Assembly: GCF_927798115.1 (NCBI RefSeq)
Contig: NZ_CAKMMG010000007.1
Span: 124,001-188,000, forward strand
Origin: Paenibacillus auburnensis
GTDB lineage: Bacteria > Bacillota > Bacilli > Paenibacillales > Paenibacillaceae
Length of the DNA: 64,000 bases
Direction of reading: 5' to 3'
Below the pieces are notes generated by a model that saw only the letters and a program-made list of their open reading frames with translations, was not told the DNA's origin and made no database searches. Numbering within the stretch: the stretch's first letter is position 1; the number at the start of each line of letters is the position of its first letter. Of this stretch, positions 16,909 to 23,720 are shown one piece after another. The position numbers were made by a program, and so were the translations under genes.

Positions 16909-18690
16909 ATGGGACAAAATCGGAAACTAAAGGAACTAAAGGAATTCGTATTAAAGCATGGGAGTGGAATAAAGAATGCTATTGCTAACAGCAACAGGAG
17001 CATTGGAGTAAAGATAGCTTCAGGCTACGTGGCCTTAGCGATACTGGTTTTAATTATTGGGGGCGCTTCCCTCTATCAAATGGACAACATGCAGAAGAAC
17101 ACGGGCAATATTGTGGAGAATGTGATTCCTGCGCTGGATCAGGTACATAAGATCAACTATTACATGGAGCATATTATGGCTCTGAGCATGCAGCATATTT
17201 TGAACGCTGACAGCGCAGAAAAATCAAAGCTGGAAGAACAGCGGGATCAGTTTATCCGAAAAGTAGCGGATGCGATGAAGAGCTACAGGCAGTCGGTTAG
17301 CGACAAAACAAGGCTGCAGCAGCTGACGGCGCTGGGCGATAAATGGGAAGAATATATGACCATCAATAATCAGGCGATTAAGCTCAGCAGCTCAGGGGAT
17401 GAGGAGCTTGCCCTTGAGGTTTCCCAAAAGGGAATAGACGCCTTCAATGCCATGCAGACCGATTTAGGTGCACTGGTAGACTATAGCCAGAAGGAAGCCC
17501 GGCAAGAGGGAAGTCATTCCGTTCAAACGTTCCATACTTCGATTACGATAAATATTGTGATCATTGTGCTTGTACTAGTAGTCATAGGCCTAATCAATAT
17601 GGTGATCCGCAAGACAATGATTAACCCGCTTAAGAAAGTAACCGCCCATTTGCAGCGGATTGCAAGCGGAGATTTAACCTCACAGGATACCTTTATCGTA
17701 AATGAGGATGAGATTGGCCGGCTGGCGAAAACAGTAAATGAGACGAACCGCACACTTCTGGAGATCGTTAACCAGATCCGCCATGTCTCGGGGATTATCG
17801 CCAGCCAAGGGGAAGAACTGGTGCGCACGGTATCGGGTACGAAGGAAGGGAGCAGCCAGATTGCCCTTACCATGGAGGAACTGGCCAAGGCGTCAGGAAG
17901 CCAGGCAGAAGCCGCGGTGGATGCCTCCAAAGCTGTCGATGACCTGAACAGGCTGATCGGAGACTTTGCCGGAAAAGGAAATGAGCTGCTGCTTCATTCC
18001 GAGCAGGTGCGTTCCAAAGGTGACCGGGGCAGACAGCTGATGGATAGCTCAGTGGCGCAGATGAGGCAGATTGCAGAGGCTGTATCTCAGTCCATGAATA
18101 CGGTAGAAGAGCTGAACCGCAAGAATGAAGGTATATTCCGGCTGGTCGGTTCGATCCGCAATATCTCCGAACAGACACATTTGCTGGCCATCAATGCTAC
18201 GATTGAAGCCGCCAGGGCCGGAGACAGCGGACGCGGGTTTGCGGTAGTGGCGCAGGAGGTGCGCAAGCTCTCGGAGGATGTGCAGCAGACGGTAGCGGAA
18301 ATTACCGGCATTACGCAAGGGATTCAGCTGGATTCGAGGGAAATGGTAGAGAATTTGCGCAAAGGTGTCCTGAAGACAGAGGAAGGCAGCCGGCAGATCG
18401 TAGAGACAGGCGACGCTCTGGCTGAGATCAACAGGTCGGTAAATGTTATGGCCGGAACTATTGAGAATATGGGCCATAATATTGCGCAGATGACCGGTGC
18501 CAGCGAAAAGATGAACGAATTCAGCCAGCATATCTCAGCCCTGGCGCAGGAATCGGCAGCCGGTGTAGAAGAAACCTCTGCTTCTGCCCATGAGCAGGTA
18601 AGTGCAACCAGTGAGGTTGCGGAAGGAATCGGACAGCTGAAGAGCCGCCTGATTGAGCTTGAGGAATCTGTAAAACGGTTTGTAGTTTAA
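16909..18690 (+). CDS. Methyl-accepting chemotaxis protein with 4-helix-bundle sensor
   Basis: Membrane chemoreceptor, 593 residues. A first membrane helix (about 38-56, VALAILVLIIGGASLY) leads into an extracytoplasmic four-helix-bundle sensor (about 60-205). A second membrane helix follows (TINIVIIVLVLVVIGLINM), then HAMP, and a cytoplasmic signalling tip with EQTHLLAINATIEAARAG and GRGFAVVAQEVRKLSED. ATG 16909 follows AGAGGGGG; longer in-frame starts would add a non-conserved 71-residue leader and overlap the promoter. The ligand is unknown. The sigma-D promoter supports coexpression with motility genes. Confidence 0.93.
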   Translation: MGQNRKLKELKEFVLKHGSGIKNAIANSNRSIGVKIASGYVALAILVLIIGGASLYQMDNMQKNTGNIVENVIPALDQVHKINYYMEHIMALSMQHILNADSAEKSKLEEQRDQFIRKVADAMKSYRQSVSDKTRLQQLTALGDKWEEYMTINNQAIKLSSSGDEELALEVSQKGIDAFNAMQTDLGALVDYSQKEARQEGSHSVQTFHTSITINIVIIVLVLVVIGLINMVIRKTMINPLKKVTAHLQRIASGDLTSQDTFIVNEDEIGRLAKTVNETNRTLLEIVNQIRHVSGIIASQGEELVRTVSGTKEGSSQIALTMEELAKASGSQAEAAVDASKAVDDLNRLIGDFAGKGNELLLHSEQVRSKGDRGRQLMDSSVAQMRQIAEAVSQSMNTVEELNRKNEGIFRLVGSIRNISEQTHLLAINATIEAARAGDSGRGFAVVAQEVRKLSEDVQQTVAEITGITQGIQLDSREMVENLRKGVLKTEEGSRQIVETGDALAEINRSVNVMAGTIENMGHNIAQMTGASEKMNEFSQHISALAQESAAGVEETSASAHEQVSATSEVAEGIGQLKSRLIELEESVKRFVV

Positions 18691-18691
18691 G

Positions 18692-18753
18692 AAAACAGCC
18701 CCCTTGGGGACATATACTCACAGAGAGTACATGTCTTTGCAGGGGGCTGTTTT
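18692..18753. terminator. Bidirectional terminator between convergent genes
   Basis: AAAACAGCCCCC (18692-18703) pairs with GGGGGCTGTTTT (18742-18753); a second hairpin sits inside. The A- and T-runs at both ends let it serve both the chemoreceptor gene and the dehydrogenase gene. Confidence 0.85.
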
Positions 18754-18763
18754 AGTCTGCAAC

Positions 18764-19720
18764 TTAGTATTGGCGGTTATAATCAACAACGTTACGTGAA
18801 GGGGTGCCAGTCTTGAGATAAGCCTCCATATTGGCTGTGAAAATTTCGACCACCCGATCGGCGTAGCGGTCAGTCGAACCCGCACAGTGAGGGGTAATGA
18901 CGACTTGCTCCATACCCCAGAGAGGGTGCTCCGAAGGCAGCGGCTCAGTCTCAAATACATCCAGGCCGGCACCGGCCAGCCGGCCGCTGTTCAGCGCGGC
19001 CATCAGGTCTTCTGTATTGGTTGTGGCTCCGCGCCCGATGTTAATATAATAAGCGCCTGATTTGCAGGCGCCAAATACGTCTGCATTAAACAGATCCTGC
19101 GTTTCGTCAGTAAGCGGCAGCGTGTTTATGATGAAATCAGCCTGGCTGACAGCTTCCGTGAGCTGGCCGGTCGTGTAAACCTGGTCAAAGCCGGGAGCAG
19201 GCTTACCTGAACGACTGACTCCGATTGTGTTCATCCGGAAGGCCTTGGCGATTCTTGCCGTTTCGCTGCCGATGGAGCCCGTACCGGCAATAACGGCTGT
19301 CTTGCCGGTCAGCTCACTCTCCGTACCGTCAGAATGCCAGTTGCGCTCCTGCTGATTACGGATGGCGGTATGCAAATTCCGGGTGAAGATCAGCATAAAA
19401 CCGAAGATGACGGCTGTAATCGGTTCAGCATGGACACCGCTGGCATTCGTCAGTATAATTCCCCGCTGCTCAAGGCGTTCCAGCGGCAGTTTTTCAACAC
19501 CGGCTGACCAGGTCTGTAGCCACCGGAACGGTGAATCCGGGTGCAGCAAGGTGTCACTGATGCCTTTGCCCCAACCGATTACGATTTCTGCCTGGGCGAG
19601 CACCTCCAGATCCGGTTTTTTAGCATCTCCCAGTGTAAGGGTGTAACCTGGGGCGGCGTCGAGGATGGACTCCTGCTGCCGGGATGTAAGGGGCTGTAAA
19701 CATACGATAGATTTAGTCAA
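18764..19720 (-). CDS. D-2-hydroxyacid dehydrogenase family protein
   Basis: Cytoplasmic NAD(P)-dependent oxidoreductase, 318 residues. The Rossmann motif is GTGSIG (in KTAVIAGTGSIGSETARI). The family catalytic set is visible as Arg in INTLPLTDETQ...NIGRGATTN, Glu in GLDVFETEPLP and His in ITPHCAGST. Low similarity to named members prevents assignment of the substrate (2-oxo acids are typical). ATG 19720 is preceded by GGAGGGAACC. It diverges from thpR. Confidence 0.88.
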   Translation of the reverse strand: MTKSIVCLQPLTSRQQESILDAAPGYTLTLGDAKKPDLEVLAQAEIVIGWGKGISDTLLHPDSPFRWLQTWSAGVEKLPLERLEQRGIILTNASGVHAEPITAVIFGFMLIFTRNLHTAIRNQQERNWHSDGTESELTGKTAVIAGTGSIGSETARIAKAFRMNTIGVSRSGKPAPGFDQVYTTGQLTEAVSQADFIINTLPLTDETQDLFNADVFGACKSGAYYINIGRGATTNTEDLMAALNSGRLAGAGLDVFETEPLPSEHPLWGMEQVVITPHCAGSTDRYADRVVEIFTANMEAYLKTGTPSRNVVDYNRQY

Positions 19721-19810
19721 TGAAGGTTCCCTCCTGGTATGCTTTTAGTAAAAATGGCTGTTCCTGTATACAATAAGGATAACAAATCTGTCTGGAAAGG
19801 TGAAACTGAT

Positions 19811-20410
19811 ATGAAATCTGCTGCGAAAGATACGGAGCGACTGTTTATAGCTGTGAGGCTGCCTGAGGAAATAGGTAGAGTATTAGGGCAAGAATGCGCT
19901 GAGATGTCTGAAAGGCTGAAGTTTGCCAAATGGACACATCCGCTAGACTATCATATTACCCTCCAATTTCTGGGTGACACACGAAAGGAACAAATTCCGG
20001 CGCTGCTTGAAGCGCTGAAGGAAATTTCCGGCAAACATGCTCCGTTTAAACTGCAGCTGAAGGAGTGGGGAACCTTTGGCCCGGGAAGTGCGCCAAGAGT
20101 GCTTTGGGCCGGGGTGTCAGGTGAGCTTGGGAAGCTTCAGGAGCTCCAGCGTGCTGTGGTTTCTGCAACGGCTCCACTGGGTTTCAAGACAGAGGAAAGA
20201 CCATATGCCCCCCATCTTACGCTGGCCCGCAAATACCGGGATGAGCTGCCTTTCAGCACGGAACGGCTTGGGAATTTACGGGTGCATAAGCCGGTTGACG
20301 AGAACAATTGTTCGGAAAATGACTGGACGGTAGAAGGTTTTGTGGTGTATGCTACTAGGATGCATGCCATTCCTATGTATGAAATCATCGAAAATTTGAC
20401 ATTTTTCTAA
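19811..20410 (+). CDS. thpR: RNA 2',3'-cyclic phosphodiesterase (2H family)
   Basis: Cytoplasmic 2H phosphoesterase, 199 residues, opening 2',3'-cyclic phosphates of RNA (LigT/ThpR family). The two catalytic HxT motifs are HITL (in DYHITLQFLG) and HLTL (in YAPHLTLARK). ERLFIAVRLPEEI is the usual start. ATG 19811 lies 12 bases after GGAAAGGTG; the in-frame ATG at 19739 would add 24 non-conserved residues. Confidence 0.9.
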   Translation: MKSAAKDTERLFIAVRLPEEIGRVLGQECAEMSERLKFAKWTHPLDYHITLQFLGDTRKEQIPALLEALKEISGKHAPFKLQLKEWGTFGPGSAPRVLWAGVSGELGKLQELQRAVVSATAPLGFKTEERPYAPHLTLARKYRDELPFSTERLGNLRVHKPVDENNCSENDWTVEGFVVYATRMHAIPMYEIIENLTFF

Positions 20411-20454
20411 TGATAAATCGACAAGAAAGTTTTCAAAGCTTCCATTTTCGGTTA

Positions 20455-20462
20455 CATACAAT
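20455..20462 (+). promoter_or_regulatory. -10-like CATACAAT before the SleB-type gene
   Basis: CATACAAT matches the -10 of sigma-E promoters, 30 bases before the ATG at 20493, but no good -35 is found at 13-15 bases. A sporulation promoter would suit the gene product; support is weak. Confidence 0.3.
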
Positions 20463-20492
20463 AGGAATGTGCCGTAAAATAGGAGGTAAAAA

Positions 20493-21383
20493 ATGGAAAT
20501 TTTTAAACAAAACCGCTGTATCGCGCTGCTTGTCGGCGTTATTCTAGTGTGTTTCTCTGCTATAAGCTTGCTGAGCCCCGGTAGAATTAACGAGGGGCAA
20601 AATACATTGAAGATGGAAAAATTTGGAGGGTCCGGTCATGCATCTGCAGCAGCCCTGTTGCCGCAGACAGCAGTAACTCCTGAGAGGGTAAAAGGAACGG
20701 TTAAACCCATGCTCTACACCACAGCGGCAAAAATACCGGGCCATGTCTGGAACGGCAAACAAACGGTGGACTGGTTCACTCCCGCTAAGCTGAAGCTTAA
20801 GGCAGCAGCCGGGACGCAGCCCGCCAAGCCGAAGACCGTTGTGGTGAAGGTGTCGCCGGAAGCGCAGCAAGCGCTGAAACAGGCGGCAGCCAAGGGGAGT
20901 CAGAGCGTAAATAAAGTAAAAACGGCATCTCAGCAACATCCCCCCACAAAATTGTTCTTCTCCCGGACCAAGCTACTAAGCCAGGAACAGCAAGCACAAG
21001 CAACCTGGAGCTACGCGGTATCCGAAGAAGACCTGCTACTGCTGCAAAAAATCGTTATGGCAGAAGCAGAAGGTGAACCGTACCAGGGCAAGGTGGCAGT
21101 CGCCAACGTTGTTCTGAACCGGCTGCGGTCAGCCAATTTTCCCGACACTATACATGAGGTTGTTTATCAGAAAAGCCAGTTCAGTCCTGTGGCGAACGGG
21201 CGTCTTAAGCGCGTAAAGCCGAATGAAGACAGTATTAAAGCAGTCAATGCCGCGCTTTCTGGGGTGAAAGAGGTTACTGATGATACTTATTTTTTCCTGT
21301 CTCTGAAGCTGGCACAGGATCTCACTGTGCATCATTCACGGACCTACGCCAAGACTATCGGCAATCATACATTCTATAAATAA
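20493..21383 (+). CDS. Cell-wall hydrolase with SleB/CwlJ catalytic domain
   Basis: 296 residues with an N-terminal membrane or signal segment (CIALLVGVILVCFSAISLL), a long basic, Ala/Lys-rich spacer (about 60-165) and a C-terminal Hydrolase_2 domain (about 180-296) with the catalytic-type Glu in IVMAEAEGEPYQGKVAVANV, plus NRLRSANFPDTIHEVVYQKSQFSP and HTFYK at the end. The family includes the spore-cortex lytic enzymes SleB and CwlJ. There is no N-terminal peptidoglycan-binding repeat as in SleB, so the name is not transferred. AGGAGGT lies just before ATG 20493. Confidence 0.88.
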   Translation: MEIFKQNRCIALLVGVILVCFSAISLLSPGRINEGQNTLKMEKFGGSGHASAAALLPQTAVTPERVKGTVKPMLYTTAAKIPGHVWNGKQTVDWFTPAKLKLKAAAGTQPAKPKTVVVKVSPEAQQALKQAAAKGSQSVNKVKTASQQHPPTKLFFSRTKLLSQEQQAQATWSYAVSEEDLLLLQKIVMAEAEGEPYQGKVAVANVVLNRLRSANFPDTIHEVVYQKSQFSPVANGRLKRVKPNEDSIKAVNAALSGVKEVTDDTYFFLSLKLAQDLTVHHSRTYAKTIGNHTFYK

Positions 21384-21394
21384 TTACGAAAACT

Positions 21395-21438
21395 GAAAAA
21401 GCCTCCATATCCGCATTACTCCGGATTGGAGGCTTTTT
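21395..21438. terminator. Bidirectional terminator
   Basis: AAAAAGCCTCCA..ATCCG pairs with CGGAT.TGGAGGCTTTTT. It lies between the convergent SleB-type and glycosyltransferase genes and has an A-run left and a T-run right. Confidence 0.88.
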
Positions 21439-21450
21439 TTGGGTTCTTCG

Positions 21451-22641
21451 TTAAGGTGTAACATAGACAGGCTCTTCCGTCCGGGCTTGTTGCGCCCGTG
21501 CAGTCCGTGGTTCAGCTGCTCCGTCTGCACTCTTGCCCAAGAGCTGCAGCACGGTGGAGGCACAGTTATGCGGCTGCTGCCGTTCCAGGGCCAGCCGGCG
21601 TTTCCGCTGCTCCTCAAGACCGGCATATTCCCGCAGCAGAAGGGAAAACCATCTGTCCACCACATCCGAATCGAGCACCTCGGCGAGTCCTAACTCTACG
21701 AAATATTGGGCGTTTTTCTCTTCCTGTCCCGGAATGGCACTGTAGAAGAGCATCGGTATGCCCTTGGCCTGGCCTTCCGTACAGGTCATCCCGCCAGGCT
21801 TCGTAATCAGCAGATCAGAGGCATCCATCAGCTTATTAATTTCGCTGCTGTATCCTAGGATCTTCACATTGGGATGATTCAGCAGGGGAGTGGAGCGCAT
21901 TTTGGCCACAAGCTTATCGTTACTGCCCATGCAGAAGACCAGCTGGATGTCGTCCATCCGGGCGGTCAGCGAATCCATAACATCTTTGCCGAACATCAGA
22001 CCCCATCCACCGCCCATAATCAATACGGTAGGAATATCGGCAAGCCCCATCTCCTTGCGGAGCTGCTGCTTGCTGGAACGCTCCCAGAATTTCGGATGCA
22101 CCGGAATGCCGGTGACCGTCACCAGTTCAGGAGGAACCCCCCGACCCGTCAGAATCGATTTGACCCGTGAGGTTGAGACCAAATAGCGGTCTGCCTCGGG
22201 ATTAACCCAGCTGCCGTGCGCATCATAATCGGTTATGAGTGTATACAGCGGTACGTCCAGCCCCTGCTGCTTCAGCCTGGAAATGACGGCAGCAGGAATC
22301 GGATGGGAGCAGATAATGAGATCTGGCTTAAGCTGCTCGATCACCTTTTGGGCATGTGTATAAAAAATCCGGTGAAGTGCCGCTCGGGTCAGCCGGTTCA
22401 GTGATTTATGATATTGGGTTTTATACATCATGCCGACCAGCTTAGGCTGGCTGCTGACTGTTTTGCGGTAAGCGGAAAGAATCCAAGGAGCAACCGTAGG
22501 ATTCAGGAATCTCCCCAGCTCAATGACCCGGCACTGGACGTCCGGGTTAAGCAGTCTGATTCCTTCGGCCAGAGCATAGGCTGCCCCTGTATGGCCCGTG
22601 CCGAAGCCTTCCGAAAACAGCAGTACTCTTTTCTTTCGCAT
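21451..22641 (-). CDS. Glycosyltransferase family 28, diacylglycerol glucosyltransferase-like (UgtP/MGDG synthase group)
   Basis: Membrane-associated glycosyltransferase, 396 residues, expected to transfer a sugar from a UDP-sugar to diacylglycerol or a similar lipid. The N-terminal MGDG-synthase domain (KRVLLFSEGFGTGHTGAAYAL, then DLIICSHPIPAAVI) and a GT28 C-terminal donor-binding domain (MGGGWGLMFGKDV, LLITKPGGMTCTEGQAKGIPMLF) are evident. Glycolipids made by such enzymes can anchor lipoteichoic acid. The exact acceptor is not shown by the sequence. It diverges from the TetR gene. Confidence 0.87.
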   Translation of the reverse strand: MRKKRVLLFSEGFGTGHTGAAYALAEGIRLLNPDVQCRVIELGRFLNPTVAPWILSAYRKTVSSQPKLVGMMYKTQYHKSLNRLTRAALHRIFYTHAQKVIEQLKPDLIICSHPIPAAVISRLKQQGLDVPLYTLITDYDAHGSWVNPEADRYLVSTSRVKSILTGRGVPPELVTVTGIPVHPKFWERSSKQQLRKEMGLADIPTVLIMGGGWGLMFGKDVMDSLTARMDDIQLVFCMGSNDKLVAKMRSTPLLNHPNVKILGYSSEINKLMDASDLLITKPGGMTCTEGQAKGIPMLFYSAIPGQEEKNAQYFVELGLAEVLDSDVVDRWFSLLLREYAGLEEQRKRRLALERQQPHNCASTVLQLLGKSADGAAEPRTARAQQARTEEPVYVTP

Positions 22642-22835
22642 AAGTTCACCTGCTACTTTCCTTCATGGGTAGAATTGCGGGTTCTCTTCTTAGGGCGAAT
22701 TGAGATACCTCTTCAGTAAAACATTCTCTTATATTATACAAGGGAATTAGCTTCTTTTCTCACATTATACAGATAAGACGTAAATAGAAAGTTAAAACCC
22801 TGCAAAAAAATAAAAAAATATGGAGAGCTCAGGTA
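22642..22835. other. Divergent promoter region, glycosyltransferase and TetR genes
   Basis: No gene. Read on the minus strand it holds two TATAAT hexamers (22733-22738 and 22764-22769) that could be -10 elements of the glycosyltransferase gene; neither has a convincing -35. Confidence 0.4.
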
Positions 22836-22864
22836 TTGCAAACAGATATATAAAGTGATAAAGT
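22836..22864 (+). promoter_or_regulatory. Promoter candidate of the TetR gene
   Basis: TTGCAA (22836-22841), a 17-base spacer and TAAAGT (22859-22864). The shared operator begins 14 bases further downstream, where a bound repressor would block transcription. Confidence 0.45.
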
Positions 22865-22878
22865 GGTTAATGACCGAA

Positions 22879-22901
22879 TGACCGGATTAGTAAAATGGTC
22901 A
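22879..22901. promoter_or_regulatory. TetR-family operator, copy 1
   Basis: TGACCG-N12-GGTCA, 23 bp with dyad symmetry, just upstream of the TetR start. An extra TGACC half-site lies at 22871-22875. The same 23-bp spacing and arms occur before the YhgE gene at 23586-23608. Two copies in the two promoters argue for a common repressor, presumably the TetR protein encoded between them. Confidence 0.7.
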
Positions 22902-22944
22902 AAATGCGGTGGCAACGATTTTTCGAAGGAAAGGGTGGGTACGG

Positions 22945-23535
22945 GTGGCTGTGGTAGATCGAAGGCAGCTGGTGCTTCAGGCCGCGACGAAATGTTTTTC
23001 ATTATTCGGCTATAAGGCAACCACAATGGATCAGGTCGCAAAGATTGCGAATGTCGGAAAAGGAACGATCTATACCTTTTTTACGAATAAGGAGCAGCTG
23101 TTTGATGAGATCCTGCGTGATGTCATTATCGAGATGAAGAAAATCGCCGAGCGGGAAGTCAAACACGATAAGCCGTTTTTTGATAACCTGCACAGGGTTC
23201 TGGATGCGCTGCTTGAATTTCGAAGCGAACATGAGCTATTCATCAAGCTTTCCCAGGAAAGTCGCGATTTCGGAACGCCGCAGGCTGGTGAAGGGCTCGA
23301 TAAGATCGAGCGTGTTGTGCTTGAATATTTGGAACGGGAGGTGGAACAGGCCATACGTCAGGGGGAGATTAAGGATTGCGACCCCAAGATTGTGTCCGTG
23401 GTTATGTTTAGGCTTTATATCGTGCTGACAGCCGAGCTGAACAAGGTGCATGTGTCTTTAAGCAAAGAACAGATCAAAGATTATTTTCAATTGTTTCTGT
23501 CTGAAGGCTTGGCACAGAAAGCTTTGAACTGCTGA
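22945..23535 (+). CDS. TetR/AcrR family transcriptional regulator (YhgD-like)
   Basis: DNA-binding repressor, 196 residues, with an N-terminal TetR helix-turn-helix (LVLQAATKCFSLFGYKATTM, then IANVGKGTIYTFFTNKEQLFDEIL) and a ligand-binding helical C-terminus. The longest frame begins with a GTG at 22909, but AAGGAAAGGG at 22927-22936 sits correctly before GTG 22945 and helix 1 starts close after it. It probably represses itself and the YhgE-type gene via the shared operator. B. subtilis has a similar yhgD-yhgE pair. Confidence 0.87.
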   Translation: MAVVDRRQLVLQAATKCFSLFGYKATTMDQVAKIANVGKGTIYTFFTNKEQLFDEILRDVIIEMKKIAEREVKHDKPFFDNLHRVLDALLEFRSEHELFIKLSQESRDFGTPQAGEGLDKIERVVLEYLEREVEQAIRQGEIKDCDPKIVSVVMFRLYIVLTAELNKVHVSLSKEQIKDYFQLFLSEGLAQKALNC

Positions 23536-23585
23536 TGGGCTCCTGCGCACAGGCCGCGTTACAACCTATTTTTTTTGCCTTTCGC

Positions 23586-23608
23586 TGACCGATTGAGGAA
23601 AGTGGTCA
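23586..23608. promoter_or_regulatory. TetR-family operator, copy 2
   Basis: TGACCG-N12-GGTCA, 23 bp, 113 bases before the YhgE-type start. It matches the operator at 22879-22901 in arms and in spacing. Confidence 0.7.
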
Positions 23609-23720
23609 ACCAGTGTTCCTGCAAACTTTCAGCAGATTAGCAATTTTGTGAAAACTGTTCTGATAGAGAGAGACTTATAGCTTCATAAAAAGAGCATATG
23701 ATTATAAGGAGAGAACCAGA

